This document shows positions 24,038 through 33,894 of a DNA stretch of 64,000 nt, one piece after another. Below the pieces are notes generated by a model that saw only the letters and a list, made by a program, of their open reading frames with translations, did no database searches and had not been told where the DNA came from. The stretch lies in NCBI RefSeq assembly GCF_016056295.1, contig NZ_JAECZB010000004.1, positions 1 to 64,000 on the forward strand, in the 5' to 3' direction. Every line of letters begins with the position of its first letter. The first letter of the stretch is position 1. The translations under genes and the position numbers were made by a program. Source of the stretch: Atlanticothrix silvestris CENA357. Lineage in GTDB: Bacteria; Cyanobacteriota; Cyanobacteriia; Cyanobacteriales; Nostocaceae.

Positions 24038-25288
24038 ATGAATCCAGAGGAATCTCGAACCCCAGAACCGATTGATGAGTGGTTAGAGCAAATACAAGAA
24101 CAAAACCCTAATGATGAAAATCCAAATCTGGAAACAGCAGCACCAACTCCAGAAGCAGATGATGTAAATCAGGCTCTATCTATATTTAATCCCGAAATAG
24201 CAGATTCTGAAGTTGAACTAACACAAGAGTCAAATGCCGAGTTAGCAGAAAACACCACACTAGGGTCAGAAACAGAATCAAAATCACAAGATAATTCACT
24301 CTACACACAAGCAGAGCAAAGAATTGCCCAGTTACAAAACACTGAAGCAGCCTTAAAAGCAGAAATAGCTAATCTACAAACGTCCTACAAAACCATCCAG
24401 GCACAACTGAGTGAAACTCAAACTACGATGGGACGATTTGTGCAAGAGTCGCTGGTGCAACTAGAACAACGCAAACAAGCACTGCAAATTTCTGTAGAAC
24501 AGCTAGAACGCCGTCAAGAACGCATCCGTAACGAGATGCGAACTACTTTTGCGGGAACATCTCAAGATTTGGCAATTCGGGTGCAGGGTTTTAAAGACTA
24601 TCTCACGGGTAGTCTACAGGATTTGGCCACTGCTGCCGAGCAATTACAACTTGTACCTCCTGTAGTAGAACGACAAAAGCCAGAAGTCTCCGAAACTAGA
24701 TTAGTTGAGGCTGAACCTCAACTAGGAACACCACAATTTGCTCAACAGCAGTTTCAAGAAACTACCAAGAAAATTCGCCGCTTGATTGATCAATATCGCA
24801 GCAAACCAGATTATTATGGCCCTCCTTGGCAATTGCGCCGTACCTTTGAACCAGTTCATGCTGAACGAGTTGCTAACTGGTTTTTTACCCAAGGGGGACG
24901 GGGTGCTTTGCGGACAATGGGTAGCCGCTTACAAAATATTTTGATTACTTCAGCAGTGATTTCGATATTACACAAGTTGTATGGCGATCGCGTCCGTACT
25001 CTTGTTCTAGCCAATACACCAGAACGGCTAGGTGAATGGCGGCGCGGCTTGCAAGACTGTCTAGGAATAGGTCGCCCAGATTTCGGGCCTGACCGAGGTG
25101 TAGTATTATTTGAAACACCTGAAGCTTTGTCTCAAAAAGCAGACCGCTTGGTAAAAGCAAATCAACTACCCTTGATTATCATTGACGATTCTGAGGAGCA
25201 AATTAGTCTGGCAATGCTGCAATTTCCCTTGTGGTTGGCATTTGCCCCTGACCCCAAAACAGTGAGAAATTATGATAATGACTTTTAA
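24038..25288 (+). CDS. DUF3086-family protein
   Basis: 416 residues. Residues 1-85 are acidic and disordered, 86-170 are a coiled coil (AEQRIAQLQNTEAALKAEI and on), and the C-terminal half from about 240 is the conserved DUF3086 region (YGPPWQLRRTFEPVHAERVA, RGALRTMGSRLQNILITSA). No catalytic motif that I recognise. Conserved neighbour of plsY, so a link to membrane lipid synthesis or cell envelope is possible. Confidence 0.78.
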   Translation: MNPEESRTPEPIDEWLEQIQEQNPNDENPNLETAAPTPEADDVNQALSIFNPEIADSEVELTQESNAELAENTTLGSETESKSQDNSLYTQAEQRIAQLQNTEAALKAEIANLQTSYKTIQAQLSETQTTMGRFVQESLVQLEQRKQALQISVEQLERRQERIRNEMRTTFAGTSQDLAIRVQGFKDYLTGSLQDLATAAEQLQLVPPVVERQKPEVSETRLVEAEPQLGTPQFAQQQFQETTKKIRRLIDQYRSKPDYYGPPWQLRRTFEPVHAERVANWFFTQGGRGALRTMGSRLQNILITSAVISILHKLYGDRVRTLVLANTPERLGEWRRGLQDCLGIGRPDFGPDRGVVLFETPEALSQKADRLVKANQLPLIIIDDSEEQISLAMLQFPLWLAFAPDPKTVRNYDNDF

Positions 25289-25292
25289 TTAG

Positions 25293-25457
25293 TCAGTGGT
25301 CAGTGGTCAGTGGTCAGTGGTAAAGATGTTTTTAAGACCAACTACTCTTGGGTTGGAGTATTAACCAGATCAAAAACAACTGACCCGCGCAGCGTAAATA
25401 AACAACCGACAACTAACAACTGACAACTAACAACTGACAACTGACAACTAACAACTA
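25293..25457. repeat. Two opposed heptamer STRR arrays
   Basis: A GTCAGTG-type array (25293-25320) and an opposed CAACTGA/CAACTAA array (25402-25457) flank about 80 bases. Short tandemly repeated heptamers of this sort are a hallmark of heterocystous cyanobacteria. The two arrays could pair as a long hairpin between DUF3086 and plsY. Confidence 0.8.
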
Positions 25458-25474
25458 AACCAAAGGAAATTTTT

Positions 25475-26155
25475 ATGGCTATTTGGTTAACTTTGTGTGG
25501 AGCAATTTTAGTCTTAGCTTATCTGCTGGGTTCCTTTCCCACTGGCTATATTGCTGTAAAGCAGCTAAAAGGTATTGATATTCGGGAAGTTGGTTCAGGT
25601 TCAACCGGAGCAACCAACGTGCTAAGAACTTTGGGGAGAGGTCCAGGAGCATTCGTTTTAGTACTGGATTGCTTGAAGGGAGTATTAGCTATCACTCTGG
25701 TTTACTGGTTGTTTCAGTTTGCTTCCAGCCAAAATTTGATCCCTGCAACGGTAGATGTGAAATTATGGCTATCTTGGATGGTAATTTTAGTTGGATCAGC
25801 CGCTATTCTAGGACATAGTAAATCAATTTTTTTAGGCTTTAGTGGTGGTAAATCTGTAGCTACTAGTCTAGGAATTTTGTTAGCAATGAGTTGGCAAGTA
25901 GGTTTGGCCACAGCTGGTGTATTTGCCTTTGTCGTCGCTGTGTCGCGGATTGTTTCTTTGAGTTCAATTGTAGGTGCGATCGCTGTTCCTGTTTTTATGC
26001 TAATTTTTCATCAACCCTTGCCTTACATTTTGTTTGCGATCGTAGGTGGAATTTATGTCATTTTGCGCCATCGTAGCAATATTGAGCGACTACTTGCCGG
26101 AACGGAGCCAAAAATTGGACAAAAAGTCATAACGGAACCAGAACAAACTGCATAA
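25475..26155 (+). CDS. plsY: Acyl-phosphate glycerol-3-phosphate acyltransferase
   Basis: 226 residues, about five membrane helices. PlsY motifs: SFPTGYIAVKQLKGIDIRE, GSGSTGATNVLRTLGRG, and GHSKSIFLGFSGGKSVATS. PlsY transfers an acyl group from acyl-phosphate to glycerol-3-phosphate, the first step of phosphatidic acid synthesis, with PlsX providing the donor. The C-terminus is slightly extended (AGTEPKIGQK). The gene follows the STRR arrays and a CAAAGGAAA ribosome-binding site. Confidence 0.92.
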   Translation: MAIWLTLCGAILVLAYLLGSFPTGYIAVKQLKGIDIREVGSGSTGATNVLRTLGRGPGAFVLVLDCLKGVLAITLVYWLFQFASSQNLIPATVDVKLWLSWMVILVGSAAILGHSKSIFLGFSGGKSVATSLGILLAMSWQVGLATAGVFAFVVAVSRIVSLSSIVGAIAVPVFMLIFHQPLPYILFAIVGGIYVILRHRSNIERLLAGTEPKIGQKVITEPEQTA

Positions 26156-26164
26156 ATTGTGAAA

Positions 26165-26220
26165 TGCCAACATCGACACCTGTAGTCCTCTACAGAGTTC
26201 AATTTAAAAATATGTTGGCA
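26165..26220 (+). terminator. Nested hairpin after plsY
   Basis: Outer arms TGCCAACAT/ATGTTGGCA enclose a perfect CTGTAG-TCCT-CTACAG hairpin. It follows the plsY stop by a few bases. Terminator or small mobile palindrome; no U-run directly after. Confidence 0.45.
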
Positions 26221-26242
26221 AATACACTACAAAAAAGTTTAT

Positions 26243-26590
26243 TATTTGTTACGGAGGGAAACCAACGCCACTTGCTACAAGTCGGCGGCACTTCCTTTAA
26301 GTCGGCATAGCTGACGACACTTGCTACAACGGAGAGCCACTGCGGTCTTGGGGTTTCCCCAAGTAGAGCAAGTGGCGTGGAAACCCCCTTTCAGGTTCGG
26401 GGGTTCGCAATCGACGGGAACCGCCAAGACTGCAACCCCCTCACCACAACGCAGTGTCTTCCTAACGGAGTGCCTTGGAAACCCGCCCAAAGCAGTGGCT
26501 CCTCCTGACAACTTTTCGCTGTGCCTCTGCGGTAGCCTGCGGCAAGCCACTAGCGTGTCTACGTTATCCCGTAAATAGTGCGTAAGTCCT
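26243..26590. repeat. GC-rich mosaic of cyanobacterial repeats
   Basis: A 350-base island much richer in GC than its surroundings, with repeated ACTTGCTACAA and CAAGTGGCG words and self-complementary stretches. Long frames exist on both strands (114 and 85 codons), but both are by-products of base composition. It ends in TGCGTAAGTCCT, the same end sequence as the element at 58234-58324. Confidence 0.65.
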
Positions 26591-26708
26591 ATATTCAATA
26601 TATCAAGTATCTGCTTCACGATAAACTTATAAAGTCTTAATGATTTCTTTGTTTTAATTATCTACAAATAAATAATATAAAGATAGCTTTGATATTCCTT
26701 GCATTTAA

Positions 26709-26993
26709 ATATTTGAGATCAGAGTACATTTTTGTTGTTTAGCTAACAAAAATGTAAGTAAAAAGATCGGAGTAAGCTTAGCCATACTTACGCTAGCTAG
26801 CAAAAGGTTAAAAATTCCTAAATTATTGGTTGCTACCGGAATATTATTACTTTCTCTAATAATTGAATTTATTTTAGTCGCTGAAAGCGGCAAAAATCTT
26901 AGTTTAAAAAGTATATTATTAGGAACATTCTTTACAGCAAGCGCAATGCTAATTTTGAAAGTGCGAACTAATCAATTAAAAGTGAGAGACTAG
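26709..26993 (+). pseudogene. Startless membrane-protein remnant
   Basis: A 95-codon open stretch with no ATG or GTG until near its end. It translates to two convincing membrane helices (IGVSLAILTLASKRL; LLVATGILLLSLIIEFILV, then LLGTFFTASAMLILKV). It probably is the 3' part of a gene whose 5' end was lost, next to the repeat island. Family not recognised. Confidence 0.3.
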
Positions 26994-27034
26994 TTAATAT
27001 TAACTTTACATAAAAGTTAGATTAATTGGTTATA

Positions 27035-27814
27035 TCAAGAGAAGTTTCTATTTCTAATTTGTTTAGAAGTTGCTTCCATAAAATTGACAAAAACCTGTAT
27101 TAATTTGTGAATTCCCTCACTACCTCCAGCAATTAAGCCACCTGTTAAAAATATATCAAAACACCGAAAAATAATTATTTGTGTTGGGTTACTAGAATCA
27201 ATAATCACAAGTGGCTCGATTGAACGAATACCTATTGTACTAATTAAAATACCGGACAAAAGAGATGTCCATAATGCAATTATGCGTGTATCTGATTTAT
27301 ATGCTATTCTTTCGGTTTCTTTTTGATTTAGTTCATTTATTTTAGTACTTAAATCATCAAGATGTGGTTTCATTGTGTTAAGTAATTCTTCTTGGTTTTG
27401 TGCAAAATTTTGAATGATTTGCTGTTCTAGACTCATACCTTCAGGTGGCAAACCACTAACTTGATTAAATTCTAAAGCGGCTGATTGCCTTTGTTTTTGT
27501 TGTACTTCTATAAATCTTCTTTTTTCAGAAATTAAGATATTTTGTTGCTGGACTGCAACATCCAATTTTTCTGCCTTTGCTCCTCGCCAAGTAGTAATAA
27601 AAACTTCTAAAGAACGTTCTAATAATAGAGAAATAAAAAATGGTAATGCGAGTAATTGTATAATATCATTCAGTCCAAAAGTTTTAATAATAAATGGTTG
27701 GGGTGATAACCACGCTAACAAAGTTACTACAAGAAAACTGAGAAAAACCAAAAAAATGAATAGAGGAAATTCGGGAGAAAACTTTCGCAATGTGTTTATA
27801 CTCCTGTTAAGCAT
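27035..27814 (-). CDS. Membrane protein with central coiled coil
   Basis: 259 residues from ATG (MLNRSINTLRKF); a TTG would add 26. Two membrane helices (about 18-40 and 48-72), a long Gln/Glu/Lys helix (VAVQQQNILISEKRRFIEVQ and on), a second helical stretch, then two further membrane segments ending in a Gly-rich GGLIAGGSEGIHKL. No known family recognised. It lies 100 bases after the siderophore permeases, on the same strand, so it might share their transcript. Confidence 0.6.
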   Translation of the reverse strand: MLNRSINTLRKFSPEFPLFIFLVFLSFLVVTLLAWLSPQPFIIKTFGLNDIIQLLALPFFISLLLERSLEVFITTWRGAKAEKLDVAVQQQNILISEKRRFIEVQQKQRQSAALEFNQVSGLPPEGMSLEQQIIQNFAQNQEELLNTMKPHLDDLSTKINELNQKETERIAYKSDTRIIALWTSLLSGILISTIGIRSIEPLVIIDSSNPTQIIIFRCFDIFLTGGLIAGGSEGIHKLIQVFVNFMEATSKQIRNRNFS

Positions 27815-27917
27815 CACAATATTTAACACAGCATTAATGTGTAAACTACACCTGCTGAGTAACTTAACAGGATTAATTTGATAGAACAGCAAATAATTTA
27901 TTATCTAAGTCTTTTGT

Positions 27918-28958
27918 TTATCTTTTGCGGTTACGAATTAACAAATACAGAAAATAAGGAGCGCCGATAGTAGCAGTGACCACCCCACAAGGAAGTTCGA
28001 TAGGTGCAAACAAAGTTCGTCCTAGCAAGTCTGCTATGACAACAAGCATTCCCCCCAACAGTGCAGAAGTAGGAATTAAGCCTTCATGATTTGTACCTAC
28101 CAGTTGTCTTCCTAAATGGGGTGCTATTAAACCAACAAAACCAATCATTCCCGCAGTGGCGACTCCTGCACCAGCCAAGGCTGCACCCACTAACACAAGT
28201 AAACCACGTTGCCATTCCACACGAGTACCTAATCCTTTAGCAACATCGTCTCCCAAGTTTAAGATGTTCAAGTGTTTTGCTAATATCAACGCCATTGGTG
28301 TGAAAACAATCAACCAAGGTAAGAAGGAAAATACTTGTTCCCATGTACGTCCATAGACACTACCAGCCAACCACACCAAAGCATCACTAACGTTATAAAT
28401 ATCCCCAAAGGTAATCATTAAGCTAGTAAAAGCACTAGCGATCGCAGACAAGCCAACACCCATTAAAATAAACAAAATAGGCGAACTACCATTGCTCCAA
28501 GCCAGCGAGTAGATTAAAACTGCCATTAATAAAGCACCAATAAAGGCTGAAAGCGGCAAAGTGTAAACTGGTGCTGATGGAAATAGCACAATTACTGTAA
28601 CTGCTGCCAAACTCGCCCCAGCATTAATGCCAATAATACCAGGGTCAGCTAATGGATTGCGTGTTAAACCTTGGAAGATAGTGCCAGAGATTGCCAGCGC
28701 CATTCCCACCATAAAAGCAACAAGAGTACGGGGTAGACGTAGGTTGTGAATCACGAAAGCATGGTCTGGGTTGCCTGTGTCTAAACCTAATATAGTTTTG
28801 ACAATATCTAAAGGCGAGATGGGATATTCACCTCTACCCACATTCATCACCATTGCTACCACAGTCACAACTGCTAAACAAAGCAGCATTATTGGTACAC
28901 GTCGGTCTATACGAAAAGATATCGCCTCAGAACGAATGACTAGCCAATCAACCTTCAT
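27918..28958 (-). CDS. FecCD-family siderophore ABC permease (second)
   Basis: 346 residues, about ten membrane helices, with FecCD signatures [55 protein letters not shown] and [15 protein letters not shown]. This is the FecD/FhuB-half type that moves ferric-siderophore or heme-like complexes across the inner membrane. Its ATG overlaps the stop of the upstream permease by four bases, so the pair is translationally coupled and forms a heterodimer. No ATPase or binding-protein gene follows. Confidence 0.9.
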   Translation of the reverse strand: MKVDWLVIRSEAISFRIDRRVPIMLLCLAVVTVVAMVMNVGRGEYPISPLDIVKTILGLDTGNPDHAFVIHNLRLPRTLVAFMVGMALAISGTIFQGLTRNPLADPGIIGINAGASLAAVTVIVLFPSAPVYTLPLSAFIGALLMAVLIYSLAWSNGSSPILFILMGVGLSAIASAFTSLMITFGDIYNVSDALVWLAGSVYGRTWEQVFSFLPWLIVFTPMALILAKHLNILNLGDDVAKGLGTRVEWQRGLLVLVGAALAGAGVATAGMIGFVGLIAPHLGRQLVGTNHEGLIPTSALLGGMLVVIADLLGRTLFAPIELPCGVVTATIGAPYFLYLLIRNRKR

Positions 28959-29986
28959 TTTTTCACCTTTGACTTAGCCAGGTACACGAAAAAGGGAGCG
29001 CCAATCAAGGCTGTCATCACACCTACAGGTAATTCTTGAGGTTTGAGCAGCACACGGCTAGCAACATCTGCAACGAGAAGTAAAGTTGCACCTACAACAG
29101 CAGAATAAGGTAAAATCCAACGGTAATCGGCTTTAATAAAAAATCTCACAATATGAGGAACGACTAAGCCAATAAAGCCGATTGGCCCAGCAAGGGCGAC
29201 TGAACTTCCCGCTAGTATAACTACGCTGACGGCAGTCATAATTTTGACCCAAGCTGTCTGTTGACCTAAGCTTTTGGCCACATCTTCACCCAGACTCATG
29301 GTAGTAATTTGTCTACCAAGGGCAAAAGCAATTACTAATCCAATGATGACGAAAGGCAGTGCTTGGAAGACTATATTGATATCTCGACCAGCCAATGAAC
29401 CAGCTAACCAAAATCTAATTTCTTCTAAGGTTCTTTGACTAACTATGAGAATCGCGGTCATAAGAGAAGAAATCAGAGCCGTCAATGCCGCGCCTGCGAC
29501 TGTCAAATTCAGTGGGGTAGCTCCTCCTCGTCCCAGAGAACCGAGGAAGTAGACTAACATCGCTGTGGCTCCTGCACCGAGAAAAGCCACAATAGTTAAA
29601 ACACCCAAGGACGAACTACCAAAAATAAAAATTGTGGCAACTACAGCCAATGCTGCTCCCGACTCAATACCCAAAATACCTGGGTCTGCTAAGGGGTTGC
29701 GAGTCAAACCTTGCATTAATGCGCCGGAGACTGCCAAGGCTGATCCTACTAGAATAGCAATGAGCGATCGCGGCAATCTCACCGTCTGAATAACTAAATG
29801 TTCATAAGAACCATCAAAGGTGATAAAGGATGCCAGAATCTTGCCCAGAGGTATTTCTGCTGCGCCTAGCGTGACACTATATACCAAGCAAATCAACAGG
29901 ATAACCAGTCCCCAAACTAGACCAATTAAGGGTGATAATTCGGGCTTTTTCCATCTTCTAGACGATATTGTGGATGCTTTTGTCAT
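28955..29986 (-). CDS. FecCD-family siderophore ABC permease (first)
   Basis: 343 residues from the ATG at [12 protein letters not shown]; a TTG ten codons upstream is possible. Same ten-helix fold: [72 protein letters not shown]. Partner of the following permease gene. Substrate is a ferric siderophore by family; the missing binding protein and ATPase must be encoded elsewhere. Confidence 0.9.
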   Translation of the reverse strand: MTKASTISSRRWKKPELSPLIGLVWGLVILLICLVYSVTLGAAEIPLGKILASFITFDGSYEHLVIQTVRLPRSLIAILVGSALAVSGALMQGLTRNPLADPGILGIESGAALAVVATIFIFGSSSLGVLTIVAFLGAGATAMLVYFLGSLGRGGATPLNLTVAGAALTALISSLMTAILIVSQRTLEEIRFWLAGSLAGRDINIVFQALPFVIIGLVIAFALGRQITTMSLGEDVAKSLGQQTAWVKIMTAVSVVILAGSSVALAGPIGFIGLVVPHIVRFFIKADYRWILPYSAVVGATLLLVADVASRVLLKPQELPVGVMTALIGAPFFVYLAKSKVKK

Positions 29987-30240
29987 TGCTTCATTGCTAT
30001 TTATGTAATCTCTCAACAGTTAGCTGTTTATTAGCCATTAGCTTGATAATATTTTTTGATAATTTTATGGAATATTTGGTTGTTAGATTTAAACCAAGTA
30101 AACAAATATACTAATTTCGGGCTGGCTATTTTTTAGATGTTGCATAGGGAATCAAAATATTACTTTATACTTATTGCAAATATTTTTCAACTTTGAGCTG
30201 CAAACTACAACATGTCCCCATCTGAACATGCTCGTAAATT

Positions 30241-30819
30241 TTAGAATAGCCTGCGTTCAGATCCCCAACTCCGAAGCCGCAAGGAAACAACTAACAGAAG
30301 GATACCGAAAATAATGGTGTAGGCAGCAATAATCCACAGAATTGCTAAGGCTCCAGCTAAAGGCCAGATCAGCAGTAGTATACCGAAGAGTAATGAGGCA
30401 GTACCAGCTAATACTAGCAACCACTCATTTTCAATTTCTTTTCGCACCTGTATAGCTACAATAATCTCGAAGATGCCAGTCACGATCGCCCAAGCTGCAA
30501 TGAGGTATAACAACATCAAGGTAGCAATACCCGGCCAAATAAAAGCCAAAACTCCCACTCCAATACCGATTGCTCCTTCGACCAACATCAACCATCCGTG
30601 GGTATTGGTCAGATGAACTCTAAATGCTGCGATCGCTAATAAGATACCACTGACCAATACAAAGGCAGCAAAGATAAATACCAATGCTGTCAGAGTAATC
30701 TTTGGCCACAATAAGGTAACTAAACCAAAGATAATGGCCAACACTCCCCGCAATGTCACTGTCCACCAATTTCGAGCTAAGCGAGTTCCCATTCTAATGG
30801 GGTCAAAGTTTTGTCTCAT
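30241..30819 (-). CDS. HdeD/DUF308-family membrane protein
   Basis: 192 residues, six helices in three DUF308 hairpins (LRGVLAIIFGLVTLLWP, VEGAIGIGVGVLAFIWP, LAGTASLLFGILLLIWP). HdeD in E. coli is linked to acid resistance, but the cyanobacterial role is unknown. It opens a run of stress-type small genes on the minus strand. Confidence 0.85.
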   Translation of the reverse strand: MRQNFDPIRMGTRLARNWWTVTLRGVLAIIFGLVTLLWPKITLTALVFIFAAFVLVSGILLAIAAFRVHLTNTHGWLMLVEGAIGIGVGVLAFIWPGIATLMLLYLIAAWAIVTGIFEIIVAIQVRKEIENEWLLVLAGTASLLFGILLLIWPLAGALAILWIIAAYTIIFGILLLVVSLRLRSWGSERRLF

Positions 30820-30916
30820 ATTGTGAGTGCGTGACCTTTTTTGAATGAAAAATTAAAAAGAATAATAGTTTTTAATTAATTTTGGATATTGCAATTTTTA
30901 ATTCTTAATTCTTAAT

Positions 30917-30976
30917 TTTCCGTACCCCTCCGGGGAAGCAAGCTACGGGTAGCGTCTTTGCAGGAGAAGGGGTTGA
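30917..30976. repeat. GC-rich interspersed repeat fragment
   Basis: CCCCTCCGGGG-type palindrome and GGTAGCGTCTTTGCAGGAG, a piece of the common cyanobacterial repeat. The rest of 30820-31195 shows no gene. Confidence 0.5.
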
Positions 30977-31195
30977 CGTTTATTGCCGTACAATTTCGCA
31001 CAAAAGATTAGCCAATCGCCTAGGACGGAAAACTTTGTTAGCCTGTAAGCCAAACAAGGTTAATAGGGTTTTGCACCTGTCCAATAAATTTGTTACTTAC
31101 TAAACTCAGCTTAAAAACCTAACAGGCCTCTTCCATCTAGCTAATGGCGCAGGTGCTAAATATTTTCGTATCTCTATAGGCGTACTACCATAAAT

Positions 31196-31224
31196 AAAGG
31201 AGGTGGGCATTACCCACCTCCTTT
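31196..31224 (-). terminator. Intrinsic terminator, 12-bp stem
   Basis: AAAGGAGGTGGG/CCCACCTCCTTT with a five-base loop, followed on the minus strand by a T-rich ATTTATGG. It lies just after the 180-residue gene. Confidence 0.75.
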
Positions 31225-31252
31225 ACATTGATTAATACTCAGGACTCAAAAC

Positions 31253-31795
31253 TTACTTGCGACTACCCAGCCATTTAGCTGCGGCAATTCCGAGAATGCC
31301 CGCTACAACGGGATTACTAAGGAATTTAATAATTCCTGGTTGCTCCGCTAGCACTTCGCGGAAAATATCGGGATGGTTATGGTAGGCAAAGGATGCAAGT
31401 TTGCTGACATCGTCAGCATTCATACGGCTAGCATGGTGGGTAGAAAGACCCAACTGTTGCTCTAAATGGCGGTCATCCAAACCCCTAGATTTGAAGTGCT
31501 TGAAAAAGGCACGTGCTACATCATCCCGTTCATTGGGTTTAATTTGAGCGATCGCTTTCTGTAATTCCGGCTCCATTTGGCTGCTAGGAATTCGGTCGGG
31601 ATGTATAGATCGACCAAATAACTGACGACGCTGATCAGTCGTTGTCCGCTGAGCAAAATCGTCGAAGTTCTCATATTCAGTAGTTGAATCTGTCGTTCCA
31701 TCATCTAGGGATTCGACATTTCCTCCAGCCAAATCTTTCATGATTTGACGTTTGTACTCTTCGCTGCTTGTCACTTTACTTATCTCCTTACTCAC
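31253..31795 (-). CDS. Conserved hypothetical, stress-group neighbour
   Basis: 180 residues. A polar N-terminal half, then RDDVARAFFKHFKSRGLDDRHLE and a C-terminal hydrophobic stretch (FLSNPVVAGILGIAAAKWLG) that may insert in a membrane. Not assigned to a named family here. It lies between HdeD, lipoprotein and CsbD genes, all on one strand, which suggests a shared stress response. Confidence 0.65.
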   Translation of the reverse strand: MSKEISKVTSSEEYKRQIMKDLAGGNVESLDDGTTDSTTEYENFDDFAQRTTTDQRRQLFGRSIHPDRIPSSQMEPELQKAIAQIKPNERDDVARAFFKHFKSRGLDDRHLEQQLGLSTHHASRMNADDVSKLASFAYHNHPDIFREVLAEQPGIIKFLSNPVVAGILGIAAAKWLGSRK

Positions 31796-31877
31796 GTCAG
31801 ATTTTCAATAACCTGACAGTCGTTACTATGCTCTAACTCCGGGCTGACTATCATCAGACTTGCTCCAAGTTCAGGAA

Positions 31878-32318
31878 CTAAGTGTACTGAACTTGATTAG
31901 TCTGAACGTCATACTTAGTAGTCAGAATCAATTTTTTATCGGGGCCATAAATCAAAACAGTTAAATTTTGATTAGGAAAGTTTTTCTTAAAACCCTGTAC
32001 TAAAGATTTTGCTAAAGGCCGCACCTCATTAGGGCGAACTTGGGGTGAAATAACAACGCCTAGCTTGTTGTTATCCCGTACATAAGCATCCTGAACTAAT
32101 CCCTTAGATGTTTGTACAACCCAGTTGCCAAAACTTTGGCCTGTGAGGGTATTACCTCGCTCTAATTCCGAATAAGTTACATCTCGGCCAATTACAGGTG
32201 GGGTAGTTGTACGGTCAGCTTGCGTTAGGGTATTGCCGCCGCAAGCAGTAGTGATCATTAGCACTAAAATCAAGACGAAAGTCGCCAAGATTTTGCGACT
32301 CTGCTGAAGCAGAATCAT
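31878..32318 (-). CDS. Hypothetical lipoprotein
   Basis: 146 residues. Signal peptide with lipobox ITTAC (Cys26), then a compact domain including GQSFGNWVVQTSKGLVQDAYVRDN and VLIYGPDKKLILTTKYD. No named family recognised. Predicted to be anchored to a membrane on the periplasmic side. Confidence 0.7.
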   Translation of the reverse strand: MILLQQSRKILATFVLILVLMITTACGGNTLTQADRTTTPPVIGRDVTYSELERGNTLTGQSFGNWVVQTSKGLVQDAYVRDNNKLGVVISPQVRPNEVRPLAKSLVQGFKKNFPNQNLTVLIYGPDKKLILTTKYDVQTNQVQYT

Positions 32319-32621
32319 TTTCTTACCTCCTATTTTAGAAATTATTAAAACTAGACAAGTTAATTTGTCTCGTCTAATTAATTGGATTTATGTTTATATT
32401 TTACTAAGGTAATTATCTCTACAAAAATGTTGTTTAGAGAGATAGAGACATGATTCCTCATGCCTCTATATTAACCCTAGCAATCAAGCCCTCATTCCTC
32501 TATCTTTGCCTACTTGCTAAGAAAACTATGAAATGAGTCTAACCTCAATTCCGAATTACCTAGTATTTTGCAAAATGGATATCACTCACTTTTATCCATC
32601 TGCCTTTAGCAAATAGCAATT
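32319..32621. other. Intergenic gap, nothing recognised
   Basis: AT-rich spacer between the lipoprotein gene and the CsbD gene; no structure beyond short chance palindromes. Confidence 0.5.
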
Positions 32622-32804
32622 CTAGTCAAGCTTTTTCTTGACGTTATCTTTTACGTCTTCAATTCCGTGACGTACTTCACTTTCAGCTTGTTTTGCTTTA
32701 CCTTCAGCTTTATCTTCTGGATCTCCAGTTACATTTCCTAATGCTTCTTGAGCTTTACCTTCAACATTTTTAGCGGTAGCTTTTGCTCTATCTTCTATAC
32801 TCAT
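32622..32804 (-). CDS. CsbD-family stress protein
   Basis: 60 residues of almost pure charged helix, starting MSIEDRAKATAKNVEGKAQE and including LGNVTGDPEDKAEGKAKQAE. This is the CsbD-like family, induced by general stress in other bacteria. Complete, with AGGAGC upstream. Confidence 0.9.
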   Translation of the reverse strand: MSIEDRAKATAKNVEGKAQEALGNVTGDPEDKAEGKAKQAESEVRHGIEDVKDNVKKKLD

Positions 32805-33174
32805 ATTAAGCTCCTAAATTTTATTTAGAACTGAGTTCCAAAGCTATAATTTAACTTTGAAATCCTGTGTTATCACTTTTACAAGATAGCTTAAAGTTTT
32901 TCTTCAAGTCTTCCGTCACAGGATATATTAATGGTCTATATAAAAGGAGAGAGAATATCAGCAAGCAATATGACTACCTCAACACATTCTGTATATTGTT
33001 CCTTGTACTCTGTTACTTGACCACTTAGTTATTTGGTAAGACAAAGTATTTTATAGCAGAAGGTAGATATGTAGAAAGTAAAAACATTACTCATCCTAAA
33101 ATTCACGCTCTCAAAATCTCCTAAGCTATATCCTCTTTGCTAGAAGTAAAAATGTATTGACTATTAAACTAAAA
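32805..33174. other. Intergenic gap, no supported gene
   Basis: About 370 bases of low-complexity AT-rich DNA with no frame worth calling. It holds the CsbD promoter by position. Confidence 0.45.
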
Positions 33175-33201
33175 AACCCAGTTTTTTCAAAAAACTGGGT
33201 T
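33175..33201 (-). terminator. Intrinsic terminator, 13-bp stem
   Basis: AACCCAGTTTTTT/AAAAAACTGGGTT around one base, just downstream of the GxRPI repeat gene on the minus strand. The stem carries its own U-tract. Confidence 0.75.
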
Positions 33202-33229
33202 GATATATTTATGGTAATTAATTTGTGTT

Positions 33230-33685
33230 CTAATCTAGAAAACCCATTAAACTTTCAGAATCGTCAATAATATTTGATGCCATTGGGCGGTTCCCGAATA
33301 CTGAATAGCTTTCAGAAATTACTAGTGAACTTGAGCCAATAGGACGAATCCCAGAAATATTCATTTCTTCAACGACTTGAATCGCGTTAGCACCGATTGG
33401 ACGAATTCCCATAGCATTAAAAGTTTCCACTACTTCTAGAGTACTGGTGCTAATAGGACGTAATCCAGCAATTGAGACTGTTTCAGCAACTTCTAAATCA
33501 CTGCTAGCAATTGGACGTACTCCAGCAATGGCTAGCGTCCCACTATTTTCTTCAGTACCTGGCTCTTTTTGATCTTGATTCAAGCTATTACCCTGGTTCT
33601 TTTCAACTTCCACTGCTGTTTCTCCTTTGAGCTTGGCACGTCTTTGGCGAGGACTAATTGCTTGGCCAGTGCTGCTAATGCTCAT
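33230..33685 (-). CDS. Protein with five 19-residue GxRPI repeats
   Basis: 151 residues. After a basic, Gln/Glu-rich 50-residue head, five repeats start at Gly55, 74, 93, 112 and 131, exactly 19 apart. They read G-x-R-P-I followed by about five small residues and a V-x-E-type strand (GVRPIASSDLEVAETVS, GLRPISTSTLEVVETFN). The last repeat is degenerate (GNRPM) and runs into DDSESLMGFLD. No signal peptide or membrane helix. Not a repeat family I can name; a short beta-solenoid-like fold is a guess. AAAACACCTC-type ribosome-binding region (GAGGTG) precedes the ATG. Confidence 0.7.
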   Translation of the reverse strand: MSISSTGQAISPRQRRAKLKGETAVEVEKNQGNSLNQDQKEPGTEENSGTLAIAGVRPIASSDLEVAETVSIAGLRPISTSTLEVVETFNAMGIRPIGANAIQVVEEMNISGIRPIGSSSLVISESYSVFGNRPMASNIIDDSESLMGFLD

Positions 33686-33894
33686 AATAAAACACCTCTG
33701 GTTTATTAACTGAATTTTACAATAATTAAGGAAAAATGAAATTTTTTCCTATACTTATGTAAAGTCTAACCTTAAAAGATGTTTAAAAAAAGTTGGGCAA
33801 ATTAAGTGAGACTGTTCATGAAAAAATGAGGAGTCTTAACCCTCTAGAACAAAGCATTAATCAGTGTTCAGGGTTTATAACCGTCTATTTCGCA

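Noticed and set aside
25293-25457. CRISPR-like array
   Set aside because: Units are seven bases with no spacers: STRR, not CRISPR.
26275-26619. 114- and 85-codon opposing frames
   Set aside because: Both arise from the GC-rich repeat island; no real protein features.
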